Below are positions 24,643-34,191 of a DNA stretch of 64,000 bases, one piece after another. Location of the stretch: positions 1 to 64,000 of the forward strand of contig JAUSAZ010000062.1 in assembly GCA_030652255.1 (NCBI GenBank). The letters are read 5' to 3'. The translations under genes were made by a program, and so were the position numbers. Origin of the DNA: Myxococcales bacterium. GTDB lineage: Bacteria; Myxococcota_A; Polyangia; Polyangiales; Ga0077539. Numbering within the stretch: position 1 is the first letter of the stretch; each line of letters begins with the position of its first letter. A model generated the notes under the pieces. That model did no database searches, was not told the DNA's origin, and was given only the letters and a program-made list of their open reading frames with translations.

Positions 24643-25895
24643 GGGGCGCCTCCCCCAGCGAAGACGATGGCGTCGGGGAAGATGCCGACGGGGAAGGAGC
24701 GCACGGTGCGGAGGTCGTCGGGGTGCAGGGCGAGCACGGAGCCGGGCTGGCTGCGCGCGGGGTCGGTGGCGTGGCGCCCCTCGCAGACCAGGTAGTAGAG
24801 CCCGTCGGGCCCGTACGCGACCTGGTGGGGGAGGGTGCATTCCTCGGGGGTGAAGTAGCGCTGGTCGCGCACCGCGAGACCCGGTGCGGTGGAGAGCCGC
24901 GTGACGCTGTCGCGGCCCTGGGTGGGCACCACCACGGACGATCCATCGGGGCTGAAGCCCGGAAACCAGGCCTTGCCGGGCAGGCGCGCGGTGAGCCGGG
25001 CGCGGTCGATGGTGCCCGAGGCGACGTCGTAGGCGAAGAGCACGTTGTTGCCGAGCGCGCACCCGACCCACACCGAGGCGCCGTCGGGGGAGAGGGAGAG
25101 GGAGTACGGGCCGTACGAGGGGTTGGTGACGCTCGCGGGCCCGGTGCCGTTCGGGCTGATGTAGACGAGGCGCACCGTGGGGCGCGGGCCGTCGAGGGAG
25201 ACCACCCCGAGCGCGTCGTCGCCGTAGCAGGCCATGAACACCGTGCGACCGTCGCGGGAGACCGCCATGCCGTGCGCGGCGACGCACACCGGCACGGTGG
25301 CGGTGCGGGTCATCGTGGCGGTGTCGATGATGATGAGGTTGGAGCGCTGGCGGTCGGGGTCGCCCACGTTGGCCTGCGCGCGCAGCAGGTCGAAGTGGGA
25401 GACGTAGGCCGTGCGGCCGTCGGGCGAGAGGGCCATGTCGCCGGGGTTGGGGTCGACGTCGGCCTGGCCCAGCAGGCGGAAGTCGCAGAGCGAGCGCTTG
25501 ACGAAGACCCCGGGGGTGACCGACGAGCCGTGCTCGGCGTGCGGCCCCGCGGGGATGGCCTGCGCCGGGAACGACAGCGGGGTGTAGACCACCCCCCGCG
25601 CGACGTCGACCGCGAGGTGGTGCGGGCCGTTCTCTGCGAGGGGCCCCACCCCGACAGGGTGCGTCTCGCGCACGGCGCCCGCGGCGAGGTCGAGCACCGC
25701 GATGGAGTTCATCAGGCTGTTGGAGACGTACCCGAGGCCCCCGTCGGGGATGTCGGCGGTGGTGCACCGGGGGCCCCAGGCGCCGGCGTCGAGGCGGTCG
25801 TAGACCACGCGCTCCTCGCCGCAGCCCGCGAGCGCCGCCGCGACGGCGACGACGGAGGGGAGGGCGGCAGGGCGACGGCGGCGGGTCGGGTGCAT
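24639..25895 (-). CDS. YVTN-type beta-propeller lipoprotein
   Basis: 418 aa. Basic n-region (HPTRRRRPA), hydrophobic core and lipobox LAGC. The mature part has repeating 'SPDGRTAYVSH', 'SRDGRTVFMACYG', 'SPDGASVWVGCA' and 'SPDGSSVVVPTQG' blades typical of seven-bladed YVTN/surface-antigen propellers. It overlaps the cytochrome c gene by four bases. The pairing of a propeller with a di-haem cytochrome c suggests a secreted redox or binding unit, but no catalytic residues can be named. It diverges from the 26060 operon across about 160 bp. Confidence 0.85.
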   Translation of the reverse strand: MHPTRRRRPAALPSVVAVAAALAGCGEERVVYDRLDAGAWGPRCTTADIPDGGLGYVSNSLMNSIAVLDLAAGAVRETHPVGVGPLAENGPHHLAVDVARGVVYTPLSFPAQAIPAGPHAEHGSSVTPGVFVKRSLCDFRLLGQADVDPNPGDMALSPDGRTAYVSHFDLLRAQANVGDPDRQRSNLIIIDTATMTRTATVPVCVAAHGMAVSRDGRTVFMACYGDDALGVVSLDGPRPTVRLVYISPNGTGPASVTNPSYGPYSLSLSPDGASVWVGCALGNNVLFAYDVASGTIDRARLTARLPGKAWFPGFSPDGSSVVVPTQGRDSVTRLSTAPGLAVRDQRYFTPEECTLPHQVAYGPDGLYYLVCEGRHATDPARSQPGSVLALHPDDLRTVRSFPVGIFPDAIVFAGGGAP

Positions 25896-26059
25896 CGTGG
25901 ACACGGCTGTATCGTAGGGTGCTGGCAGGCGGCGCGGGGGTTCATGACATCGACCGCGCGGGATTGCACCCGCGGAGGTGGGCCGCGGCTGATGCTGCGA
26001 CAACGTGACGCGTGCGACGCTTGACCCCGCGTGGCCTCTCGGTCGACGCTCGCGCCGTG

Positions 26060-27199
26060 ATGGATCGACGTCGGGCCTTCGGTTGGATCGCTCTCACCGC
26101 GACGCTCGGCGTCGGGTGCTTCCCGGATGACGCGCTGCACACCGACGCGGGGGGCGACGCGGTGAGCGACCTCGGCCCGCGCGACGCGACGGTCACGGAC
26201 ACCGGCGTGCTCGACGCGCCGCGCTTCGACGTGGTCGAGGCGGGGCTGCCGGCGGACATGGGCGTGCCCGACGCGGGCCCCGACGACGCCGTCGACGCCT
26301 CCGACAGCGGCCCGATGATCGAGGGCCCGGCCTGCGAGATGGCGCCCGCGTCGGCGGCCTCGCGGCTGCTGCTCGACGGGCTCACGGGGGCGCGGGACTT
26401 CGCCTTCGACGGCCTCGGCGGCGTGGCCGTGGCGCAGGGCTCGACGGTGGTGGTGCGCCGCGGCAGCGACTCGACGCCGGTCACCATGGTGATGCCCGGC
26501 GAGGTGGTGGCGCTGCGCTACACCCGCACGGCGGGGCTGATGCTGGCGGTGTTCAACAACACGGGCATGGGCACCAGCAACGGGGCCATCTACCAGGTGG
26601 CGCCCGGCGCGACGACGGCGACCGTGCGGCAGGGCGGCCTGCGGCAGCCGGGCGGGCTCGCCGTGGATGCGGACAACAACGTGTGGTTCAGCGACACGGC
26701 CGCCCCGGCCGACGGTGGCACGCGCTTCGGGCTCATCTACCGGATGCCCGCCGACCCCGGCGAGGCGGCCCGGGTGGTGGTGACCGACGTGCCCAGCCCG
26801 ACGCAGCTGCTCGTCGACGCGGCGGGGCGCTACCTCTTCGTGGCCCGCTCGGACACCAACACCGTCATGCGTATCGATCTGGCCCCGGCCGACGGCGGGG
26901 CCATCGGCGACGCGATGGAGTTCGTGGGCGGGTTCAGCCGCGTGTCGGGCCTCGCGCAGGACGAGTGCGGCAACGTGTACGTGGCCGACGAGATCGTCGA
27001 CCGCATCTGGCGCGTCCCCATCCTCGCGGGCATCTCGGTGCGCGTGGTGACCGACGTCCGCGGCCCGCGGTCGCTGATGTTCGGCGCGGGCGCCCCCTTC
27101 GGCCCGCGCGAGCTCTACGCGCTGTCGAGCACGGATGGCACCCTGCGCGGGGCCAACGTGGTGGTGCGCGGCGTGCCCCAGGTGGTGCCCGCGCGATGA
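26060..27199 (+). CDS. NHL/SMP-30-like beta-propeller lipoprotein
   Basis: 379 aa from the ATG at 26060, preceded in frame by GTG. Signal with lipobox GVGC, then a D/V/P/A linker (residues about 25-90). The propeller repeats include 'LRQPGGLAVDADNNVWFSD', 'PTQLLVDAAGRYLFVARSD' and 'GLAQDECGNVYVADE', which match the NHL/SMP-30 style. First gene of a three-gene lipoprotein operon; its stop overlaps the next ATG (ATGA). Surface or periplasmic; ligand unknown. Confidence 0.83.
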   Translation: MDRRRAFGWIALTATLGVGCFPDDALHTDAGGDAVSDLGPRDATVTDTGVLDAPRFDVVEAGLPADMGVPDAGPDDAVDASDSGPMIEGPACEMAPASAASRLLLDGLTGARDFAFDGLGGVAVAQGSTVVVRRGSDSTPVTMVMPGEVVALRYTRTAGLMLAVFNNTGMGTSNGAIYQVAPGATTATVRQGGLRQPGGLAVDADNNVWFSDTAAPADGGTRFGLIYRMPADPGEAARVVVTDVPSPTQLLVDAAGRYLFVARSDTNTVMRIDLAPADGGAIGDAMEFVGGFSRVSGLAQDECGNVYVADEIVDRIWRVPILAGISVRVVTDVRGPRSLMFGAGAPFGPRELYALSSTDGTLRGANVVVRGVPQVVPAR

Positions 27200-29622
27200 T
27201 CCCCTCGCGGCGGCACGGGTGGCTCGTCGCGCTCACCGTCGCCGCGGCCGGCTGCTTCGACGAGGCCGTCCCCGTCCCCGACGCGGGCTTCACCCCGCCC
27301 GAAGACGTCGCCGCGAAGGACCTCGGCAGCGCCGACGACCACGTCCCCCCCGACGCGGGCTCCCCGGACGCCCCGAGCCTCGACCTCCCCGACCTCCCCG
27401 ACCTCCCCGATGCCCCCACGGCGGAGCTCCCCGACGCGCCGCCCCCCGTTGACCTCGGCCCGCGCTGCACCACCTCCGCCGACTGCGCCGGCGGCGGCCG
27501 TTGCAGCCCCGACGGGCTCTGCGTGGCGTGCCTCCCCTCGGACGACGTATGCCCCGCCGCGCAGCACTGCGACCCGGCGAGCTTCGTGTGCGTCCCCGGG
27601 TGCCGCGCCGACGAGGGCTGCGCGGCGACCCCCCGCGCCGACGGCGGCGTGGCGCCCGGCCGCTGCGACACCGCGCGCCACGTGTGCCTCGACTGCAACG
27701 ACGACGACGACTGCCCCCTGCGGGCGACCTGCCAGATGGGGCAGTGCCTGCCCGGGTGCAACGAGCGCCGCGGCTGCGCGCCCGGCGAGGTGTGCTGCAC
27801 CGGCGCCTGCGTCGACGTGCAGGCCGACATCGCCAACTGCGGGGCGTGCGCCCGGCGCTGCACGGCGGCCAACGGCGTCCCGGCGTGCACCGCGGGCGTG
27901 TGCGGCATCGAGGCGTGCACCGCGGGCTTCGCGGACTGCAACCGCGACCTCGCCGACGGCTGCGAGAGCGACCTCCAGCGCGACCCGGCCCGCTGCGGGA
28001 TGTGTGACGTATCCTGTCCGACGCCCCCAGGCGCCGGGACGGTGGCGTGCGTGGGCGGGCGCTGCGGGTTCACCTGCGCGGCGGGGACGGCGGACTGCGA
28101 CGGCGACGCGCGCACGGGCTGCGAGCGCATGGTGGCGGGCGACCCGGGCAACTGCGGGCGCTGCGGCAACGCGTGTCCGGCGCGGCCGGGGGCGGCGGTT
28201 CCGCGCTGCGAGGCGGGCCGCTGCGGGGTGACCTGCGACGTGGGCCGCGGGGACTGCGACGGCGACGCGGACAACGGCTGCGAGACCGACGTGCGGACGG
28301 CGCTCACCCACTGCGGGAGCTGCGGCACGGCGTGCCCCTCGCCGGCCAACGCGGCGGCGACCTGCGCGGCCGGGCGCTGCGGGTTCACCTGCGCGGCGGG
28401 CTACGCCAACTGCGACGGCGACGCGGCCAACGGGTGCGAGACCGACCTGCGCACCACCGCGACGAGCTGCGGTCGATGCGGCGCGGTGTGCACCGTCTCC
28501 GGCGGCACCCCGGCGTGCGTCGACGGGGCGTGCACCATCGCGACCTGCGGCGGGAGCTTCGCCAACTGCGACGGCGTGTCGGGCAACGGGTGCGAGACCG
28601 ACACCCGCAGCGCGGCGGCCCACTGCGGGGCGTGCGGCCGGGCGTGCCCGGCGGCGCCCAACGCGACGCCCACCTGCGCGGCGAGCGTGTGCGGGACGCG
28701 GTGCGCGCCGTCCTTCGCGGACTGCGACGCGGCGCCGGCCAACGGGTGCGAGACCGACACGCGCAGCGCCGCGGCCCACTGCGGCGCCTGCGGGCGGGTG
28801 TGCTCGGTGAACAACGGCACCGCCGGGTGCAGCGGCGGCGCCTGCGTGGTGGCCGGGTGCGACGCGGGCAAGGGCAACTGTGATGGCTCGGCGGCCAACG
28901 GGTGCGAGACCGACCTCGCCACGAGCCCGGCGCACTGCGGGGCCTGCGGCGTGGTGGGGGCGGAGACCTGCGACGGGCGCGACAACAGCTGCGACGGCGT
29001 CGCGGACAACGGGTGCCCGACGGGCCTCGGCGGGCTCGCGAGCTTCGAGTACACCTCGCCGGAGTACGGCTCCGGGAGCGGGACGTCCCAGTCGGCCACC
29101 TGCCCCAGCGGCCAGGTGGTGCGCGGGGTCTTCGGCAAGGTCAACGGCAACGTCGTCACCGAGCTCGACGTCATCTGCGGGCGCCCCGCGCTCACCGAAG
29201 ACCGCACCGTCACCCCCTACCGCTACTCCGTCACCCTCTCGGGCAGCACCGACGTCGGCATCATCGGGACGGCGCCCACGCAGGGGACGGCGTTTCGCTT
29301 CGTGTGCCCCGGCGACTCGGTGGTGACGCGCATCACCGGCGGCGCCTCGACCTACGTGTACTCCCTCTCGGTGCAGTGCTCGACGCTCACGGTGACGGGC
29401 AACCCCGGCGCCCTGCGGGTCACCGCCGCCCTCGCGGCGACCTCGCCGGTCTGGGGCACCGCCATGGGTACGGCGTACAGCTACCAGTGCCCCACCAACA
29501 CCGCCGGGTCGGCGTCGGCGCTTCGCGGGCTCTTCGGCCGCTCGCGCCGCGTCTTCTCCACCCTCTCGTTCGTCTCCTCGGTCGGGGCGCGCTGCGGCGT
29601 CCCCGCCGTCACGGTGCGGTGA
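27196..29622 (+). CDS. Cys-rich repeat lipoprotein with a C-terminal lectin-like domain
   Basis: 808 aa. Signal with lipobox AAGC; acidic linker with 'LDLPDLPDLPDAP'. The Cys-rich head 'GCNERRGCAPGEVCC' and seven 'DCDGDAxNGCE ... HCGxCG' repeats are closely related to the 16528-19191 protein. A MopE-like motif CDGRDNSCDGVADNGC follows. The C-terminal domain of about 200 residues contains two copies of a pattern ('CPSGQVVRGVFGKVNGNVV' and 'CPTNTAGSASALRGLFGRS'), as seen in jacalin-like or other carbohydrate-binding folds; the assignment is tentative. Overlaps both neighbours by 4 bases, so it is the middle gene of the operon. Confidence 0.87.
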   Translation: MIPSRRHGWLVALTVAAAGCFDEAVPVPDAGFTPPEDVAAKDLGSADDHVPPDAGSPDAPSLDLPDLPDLPDAPTAELPDAPPPVDLGPRCTTSADCAGGGRCSPDGLCVACLPSDDVCPAAQHCDPASFVCVPGCRADEGCAATPRADGGVAPGRCDTARHVCLDCNDDDDCPLRATCQMGQCLPGCNERRGCAPGEVCCTGACVDVQADIANCGACARRCTAANGVPACTAGVCGIEACTAGFADCNRDLADGCESDLQRDPARCGMCDVSCPTPPGAGTVACVGGRCGFTCAAGTADCDGDARTGCERMVAGDPGNCGRCGNACPARPGAAVPRCEAGRCGVTCDVGRGDCDGDADNGCETDVRTALTHCGSCGTACPSPANAAATCAAGRCGFTCAAGYANCDGDAANGCETDLRTTATSCGRCGAVCTVSGGTPACVDGACTIATCGGSFANCDGVSGNGCETDTRSAAAHCGACGRACPAAPNATPTCAASVCGTRCAPSFADCDAAPANGCETDTRSAAAHCGACGRVCSVNNGTAGCSGGACVVAGCDAGKGNCDGSAANGCETDLATSPAHCGACGVVGAETCDGRDNSCDGVADNGCPTGLGGLASFEYTSPEYGSGSGTSQSATCPSGQVVRGVFGKVNGNVVTELDVICGRPALTEDRTVTPYRYSVTLSGSTDVGIIGTAPTQGTAFRFVCPGDSVVTRITGGASTYVYSLSVQCSTLTVTGNPGALRVTAALAATSPVWGTAMGTAYSYQCPTNTAGSASALRGLFGRSRRVFSTLSFVSSVGARCGVPAVTVR

Positions 29623-29975
29623 GACTCCCCGTGCGCCTCGCCCTCGCGCTCATGGCCCTCGCGCTCGGCTGCGCCTCGCAGCCGCCGCTGCCGCCGCTCG
29701 CCCCCGCGGGGCCGCCCGTGTCGGCGGAGGCGCCGGTGGTGGTCTACGGCGCGAGCTGGTGCCGGCACACCCGCGCGGCGATGGACTGGCTCGACGCCCA
29801 CGGGGTGCCGTCGCGCTACCGCAACGTCGAGACCGACGCGGCCGCCTACGACGACATGAACAACCGGCTCACCGAGGGGAGGGTCCGCGGCTCGGGCATC
29901 CCGGTGCTCGACGTGCGGGGCCGGGTGCTGCTCGGGTTTCACGCCGAGGAGGTCGAGCGCGCGCTCCGCGATTGA
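29619..29975 (+). CDS. Glutaredoxin-like lipoprotein
   Basis: 118 aa, GTG start overlapping the upstream stop (GTGA). Lipoprotein signal with lipobox LGC followed by a Pro-rich spacer. The domain shows a glutaredoxin fold: beta strand VVVYGAS, active site WCRHT, helix, then 'GSGIPVLDVRGRVLLGF' with the cis-Pro (IPV). The second active-site Cys is replaced by His (C-R-H-T), so it is a single-Cys form. It may act on disulfides of the Cys-rich proteins encoded just upstream, which would explain the operon; this is inference. Confidence 0.78.
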   Translation: MRLPVRLALALMALALGCASQPPLPPLAPAGPPVSAEAPVVVYGASWCRHTRAAMDWLDAHGVPSRYRNVETDAAAYDDMNNRLTEGRVRGSGIPVLDVRGRVLLGFHAEEVERALRD

Positions 29976-30009
29976 GCGCCGCGGGTGCGACCGTTATAGA
30001 ACGGCCACG

Positions 30010-31221
30010 ATGGTCGCCCACGCCACGCCCGGTACCCCGCGCCTCTACCTCGACGACCCCTCGCTCCTGGACTTCGAGGCCACCGTCGTGGGCCACGCCC
30101 GCGTCGAGGGTCGGCCCGCGCTCATCCTCGACCGCACGGGCTTCTACCCCGACTCCGGGGGGCAGCCCGGCGACACGGGCGCGCTCGGGGGCGTCGCCGT
30201 GGAAGACACCCGCGCCGACGACGCCGGCGTGGTGCTGCACGCGCTCGCCCCGGAGGCGGAGCTCCCGCCGCTCGGGGCCGTGCTTCGGGGGATCGTCGAC
30301 CGCGACCGCCGACGGTTGCACGCCGCGCTGCACACCGGGCAGCACATGCTCTCTCGGGCGATGGTCGACGAGGCGGGCGCCGAGACGGCCTCGTCGCGGC
30401 TGGGCGGCGGAGGGAGCACGCTCGACCTGGACGTCCCCTCGCTCGACGAGCGGGCCCTCGTGCGGGCCGAGCGGCGCGTGGCCCGGGCGATCGAGGACGA
30501 CCTCGCGGTGCGACAGTGGTTTCCGCTGCCCGAGGAGCTCGCGTCGCTGCCGCTGCGCCGCGCGCCGAAGGTCACCGAGAACATCCGCGTCGTGGACATC
30601 GGCGGCTTCGACCTGACGCCCTGCGGCGGCACCCACTGCGCGCGCACGGCGCAGGTGGGCGCCCTGCACATCACCGGCGTCGAGCGCTTCCGGGGGAAGA
30701 CCCGGGTGACCTTCCTCGCGGGCCGGGCCGCCCTCGACGAGCTGCGCGCCCGCTCCGCCTCGCTGGCCGAGCTCGGGCGGATGTTCACCTGCGGCCCCCA
30801 CGACGCGAGGGCGGCCATCGAGCGGCTGCGCGCCGAGCTGCAGTCCACCCGCGACGCGCTCGGCGACGTGCGCGCCCGCTGGGCCGAGGGCGTGGCCGAA
30901 CGCCTGCTGCGGGAGGCCGCGGGGGCGGGCTCGTCGCGCGTGGTGCTGGCGCTCGAGGGCGAGTCGGTGGAGACGCTGCGGGCGCTGGGGCAGCGCATCG
31001 CGGCGCGCCCCGGGGTGGAGGCCTTCCTCGCGTCGCGCGTCGACGACGGCCTGCTGGTGCTCGTCGCGCGAGGAGAGGGATCAGGCCTCGACTGCGGGGC
31101 GTGGCTGAAGCGCGCGGCGGCGGCACACCAGGGCCGCGGCGGAGGACGGCCCGAGCGCGCGGAGGGGCGCCTCCCGGGCAGCGTCGACTGGGCGGCCCTG
31201 GTCGCTGCGACGGCAGACTGA
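30010..31221 (+). CDS. AlaX-type alanyl-tRNA editing protein with DHHA1 domain
   Basis: 403 aa. It hydrolyses mischarged Ser- or Gly-tRNA(Ala) in trans. The zinc-site and family blocks are present: FYPDSGGQ (residues about 45-52), HTGQH (about 113-117) and CGGTHC (about 212-217). The C-terminal part (about 260-400) looks like the DHHA1 domain of AlaRS, making this the long AlaX-L type. No aminoacylation domain is present. The gene stands alone and converges with the lipoprotein gene at 31230. Confidence 0.9.
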   Translation: MVAHATPGTPRLYLDDPSLLDFEATVVGHARVEGRPALILDRTGFYPDSGGQPGDTGALGGVAVEDTRADDAGVVLHALAPEAELPPLGAVLRGIVDRDRRRLHAALHTGQHMLSRAMVDEAGAETASSRLGGGGSTLDLDVPSLDERALVRAERRVARAIEDDLAVRQWFPLPEELASLPLRRAPKVTENIRVVDIGGFDLTPCGGTHCARTAQVGALHITGVERFRGKTRVTFLAGRAALDELRARSASLAELGRMFTCGPHDARAAIERLRAELQSTRDALGDVRARWAEGVAERLLREAAGAGSSRVVLALEGESVETLRALGQRIAARPGVEAFLASRVDDGLLVLVARGEGSGLDCGAWLKRAAAAHQGRGGGRPERAEGRLPGSVDWAALVAATAD

Positions 31222-31229
31222 GACGGTGC

Positions 31230-31943
31230 TCAGTCCGCGGGGGTCGTGGCCTGCTCGGCCGCGACCGCCGCGACGAAGCCGTAGCTGACGGTGGCGTTGG
31301 GCGCGCGGAAGGCCGCGAGGCGCACGCTGCAGAGGGCGGCGCCGAGGCAGAGGCCCTGCGCCCGGGTGACCCCTGCGCTCAGGCTCACCTCGAGGGGGAG
31401 ACCGTTGCCCGAGAAGAGCACCCGCACCGGCACGCGGCCCTCGCGGTCGACCGGCGGGGCGCACGCGATCACCTGCCGCTCGACCGGCAGGAAGGCCCGC
31501 ACGATCATGGCGTTGGTGGGGTCGTAGGGCGACTGCATGCTGGCGCGCTGCGGGGTGCCGTCGCCCTCGCACACGATGCGCGGCGCGCTGCGCGGACCGG
31601 CCCACCGCGGGGTGAGCCCGTGGCCCTCGGCGGTGGCGGGCTGCACCACCGGGCTGCCCATCGACGGGGCGTTGGAGGGGCGCTCGAAGCTCCCGGCGCC
31701 CACGCGGCGCACGGTGGGCACGATGGCCAGGCCCTCGGGCGGACCCGGGGGCTCGGCGGCAGGCACGGCGGCGGTTGTGGTGGCGGTTGTGGTGGCGGTG
31801 GCAGGGGGCGCGGCGGCGCGGCGGCGACGGCGGCGACGGGGAGCGGCCTCGGCCGAGCCAGGCGCGGGCGGCGGGGCGCTGGCGCAGGCGTCGAGGGCGC
31901 AGGCGGCGAGCAGGAGAGCGATCGAGCGGAGAGAGGGGTTCAT
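31230..31943 (-). CDS. Lipoprotein with Arg-rich segment and TonB-like C-terminal region
   Basis: 237 aa. Signal with lipobox-like DAC; the mature N-terminus has a run of seven Arg followed by an Ala/Pro/Thr linker. The C-terminal 100 residues ('REGRVPVRVLFSGNGLPLEVSLSAG', 'CLGAALCSVRLAAFRAP') recall the TonB C-terminal/AgmX-type fold common in myxobacterial envelope proteins, though with low certainty. It diverges from the nuo operon across 349 bp. Confidence 0.7.
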   Translation of the reverse strand: MNPSLRSIALLLAACALDACASAPPPAPGSAEAAPRRRRRRRAAAPPATATTTATTTAAVPAAEPPGPPEGLAIVPTVRRVGAGSFERPSNAPSMGSPVVQPATAEGHGLTPRWAGPRSAPRIVCEGDGTPQRASMQSPYDPTNAMIVRAFLPVERQVIACAPPVDREGRVPVRVLFSGNGLPLEVSLSAGVTRAQGLCLGAALCSVRLAAFRAPNATVSYGFVAAVAAEQATTPAD

Positions 31944-32139
31944 GGCGTGGGCGCCTCCGGCGGAGCACCGCGGACGGGACGATTAGGGCTCCGGGTAAGG
32001 TGACAAACCCGGCGCGCGGAAGCCAGCGGAGCTTCCGCCGCAGACGACCTCCGACCAGGGTCGCGAGCGCGTCGGGAACATCGGTTGCGCGGCTGCGCGC
32101 AGGGGTTCGACGGGGGCGGCACCGGGGCTGCGCGCTCTA

Positions 32140-32168
32140 TTGACACTGCGGGGGGTCCTTACTAGCGT
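32140..32168 (+). promoter_or_regulatory. Likely sigma-70 promoter of the nuoE-N operon
   Basis: TTGACA at 32140-32145, 17 bases, then TAGCGT at 32163-32168. It lies about 125 bp before nuoE inside a 349-bp gene-free stretch (31944-32292). The -35 box is a perfect consensus, rare in this GC-rich window; the -10 box keeps T1, A2 and T6. The rest of the gap shows only short GC-rich inverted repeats. Confidence 0.5.
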
Positions 32169-32292
32169 CCCGCGCGTTTCGCGGACCGGGCATCAACCCG
32201 CGCCGCGTCTCGAGAAGACACCGCCGCGGCGATGATTAGGGGGACAGAGCCCCCGAGAGACTCCGCGCGGTGACGGAAAGCGATCCTTGACC

Positions 32293-32832
32293 ATGGCGTT
32301 CGAGCTCACTCCGGAGCGGCTGGCGATCTTCGAAGAGCTGCTGCCGAAGTACCCGACGAAGCAGGCCCTCACCATCCCGCTGCTGCACATCTGCCAGGAG
32401 CAGCAGGGGCACATCACCGACGAGGTGATCGGTTACGTCGCGAAGAAGCTCTCGCTGAGCACCGCGGACGTGAAGGGCGTCGTCACCTTCTACACGCTGT
32501 TCCAGCAGAAGCCGGTGGGGCGCAACGTCGTGTGGGTCTGCCGCACGCTCAGCTGCGAGCTCATGGGCGCGCGGGACATCACCCGCTCCCTCGAGAAGAA
32601 GCTCGGCTGCCACGTGGGCGAGACCAGCGCGGACGGCGAGTTCACGCTGCTCGAGGCCGAGTGCCTCGCGGCCTGCGGCGGCGGCCCGATGATCCAGCTC
32701 AACGACGAGTACTTCGAGAACCTCACCCCGGAGAAGCTCGACGCGATCATCGAGGGCGCCCGGCGCAAGAAGGACGGCCGCTGCGCCGTGACCTTCTCCC
32801 CCATTGGCATCCGCGCCCGCAAGGAGCTGTAG
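32293..32832 (+). CDS. nuoE: NADH-quinone oxidoreductase subunit E
   Basis: 179 aa from the ATG at 32293; a TTG at 32287 has a better-spaced GGAAAG and cannot be excluded. Part of the electron input (N) module of complex I on the cytoplasmic side. The thioredoxin-like [2Fe-2S] ligands are present as CRTLSC and CLAAC (C-x4-C and C-x3-C). The N-terminal helical part 'LPKYPTKQALTIPLLHICQEQQGHIT' type sequence is standard. It begins the cluster and is followed 9 bp later by nuoF. Confidence 0.96.
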   Translation: MAFELTPERLAIFEELLPKYPTKQALTIPLLHICQEQQGHITDEVIGYVAKKLSLSTADVKGVVTFYTLFQQKPVGRNVVWVCRTLSCELMGARDITRSLEKKLGCHVGETSADGEFTLLEAECLAACGGGPMIQLNDEYFENLTPEKLDAIIEGARRKKDGRCAVTFSPIGIRARKEL

Positions 32833-32841
32833 ACCACCACC

Positions 32842-34191
32842 ATGCCGGTCGAGAACCCCCGCATCCTCACCAAGAACTACGACACCCCCAACTCGTGGAC
32901 CATCGCGGCCTACGAGGCCTCCGGGGGCTACCAGGCGCTGCGCAAGGCGATCGCGATGGGCCCCGCGGCCATCCGCGAGGAGGTCAAGGCCGCCAACCTC
33001 CGCGGCCGCGGCGGCGCCGGCTTCGCGGCCGGCGTGAAGTGGTCGTTCCTGAAGACCCGCACCGACATGCCCAGCTACATCGCGGTCAACGCCGACGAGG
33101 GCGAGCCGGGCACCTTCAAGGACCGCACGCTGATGGAGAAGGACCCGCACCGCTGCGTGGAGGGCTTCATCATCGCGGCCTACGCGCTCGACGTGCACAC
33201 GGTCTATTGCTACGTGCGCGGCGAGCTGGTGCTGTCCATCAAGCGCCTGGAGCAGGCCGTCCGCGAGGCCCGCGCCAAGGGCTACCTGGGCGACCGGGTG
33301 CTCGACCAGGACTTCAAGCTCGACATCGTCGTGCACTCCGGCGCCGGGGCGTACATCTGCGGCGAGGAGACCTCGCTGCTCAACTCCCTCGAGGGCCTGC
33401 GCGGCGAGCCGCGGCTGAAGCCGCCGTTCCCCGCCGTGGTGGGCGCCTTCGGCGCGCCGACCATCGTCAACAACCTCGAGACCCTCGCCACGGTCCCCAC
33501 CATCGTGGAGATGGGCGGCGACGCCTTCTCGAAGCTCTCGCGGCTGCACCACATCAAGGACGGCGGCGTGCGGCTCTACGGGGTCTCCGGCCACGTCAAC
33601 CGCCCCGGCGTGTACGAGGCCCCGGTGGGCATCACCCTCCGCGAGCTCATCGACGACCTCGGCGGCGGCGTGCGCACCGGGCACACCATCAAGGCCGTCA
33701 TCCCCGGCGGCAGCAGCACGCCGGTGCTGCGCGAGAGCGACACCGTCCACGCCCCCGACGAGAAGCACCCGCTGCACGCGTGGCACGGCAAGAGCCACCT
33801 CGACGTGCCCATGGGCGTCGACACCATGCGCGGCCTCGGCACCATGCTCGGCACCTGCTGCGCCATCGTGATGGACGACACCACCTCGATGGTGCGCGCC
33901 GCGGAGAACCTCATGGTGTTCTACGCGCACGAGTCGTGCGGGCAGTGCACCCCGTGCCGCGAGGGCTGCGCCTGGATGGCGAAGCTCTGCCACAAGTTCG
34001 CCGACGGCACGGCCACGCAGGTCGACCTCGACACCCTCACCGACGTCGCCAACAACATCATGGGCAACACCATCTGCGCGCTCGGCGACGGCGCGGCGAT
34101 GCCCATGCTCGGGATCCTGAAGCTGTTCCGTAACGAGTTCGAGGCCGCGATCGGCAAGCCCGCGCCGCACCTCGGAGTGAGGGCCGCCTGA
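32842..34191 (+). CDS. nuoF: NADH-quinone oxidoreductase subunit F
   Basis: 449 aa, the NADH- and FMN-binding subunit of complex I. FMN/NADH-site glycines appear in GRGGAGFAAGVKW (residues about 53-65) and in 'NADEGEPGTFKDR'. The C-terminal ESCGQCTPCREG (about 370-381) plus a later Cys in NTICALGD bind the 4Fe-4S cluster N3. Length and motifs are fully normal. Its TGA shares its A with the ATG of nuoJ (TGATG); there is no nuoG, nuoH or nuoI between them, unlike the classic order. Confidence 0.97.
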   Translation: MPVENPRILTKNYDTPNSWTIAAYEASGGYQALRKAIAMGPAAIREEVKAANLRGRGGAGFAAGVKWSFLKTRTDMPSYIAVNADEGEPGTFKDRTLMEKDPHRCVEGFIIAAYALDVHTVYCYVRGELVLSIKRLEQAVREARAKGYLGDRVLDQDFKLDIVVHSGAGAYICGEETSLLNSLEGLRGEPRLKPPFPAVVGAFGAPTIVNNLETLATVPTIVEMGGDAFSKLSRLHHIKDGGVRLYGVSGHVNRPGVYEAPVGITLRELIDDLGGGVRTGHTIKAVIPGGSSTPVLRESDTVHAPDEKHPLHAWHGKSHLDVPMGVDTMRGLGTMLGTCCAIVMDDTTSMVRAAENLMVFYAHESCGQCTPCREGCAWMAKLCHKFADGTATQVDLDTLTDVANNIMGNTICALGDGAAMPMLGILKLFRNEFEAAIGKPAPHLGVRAA

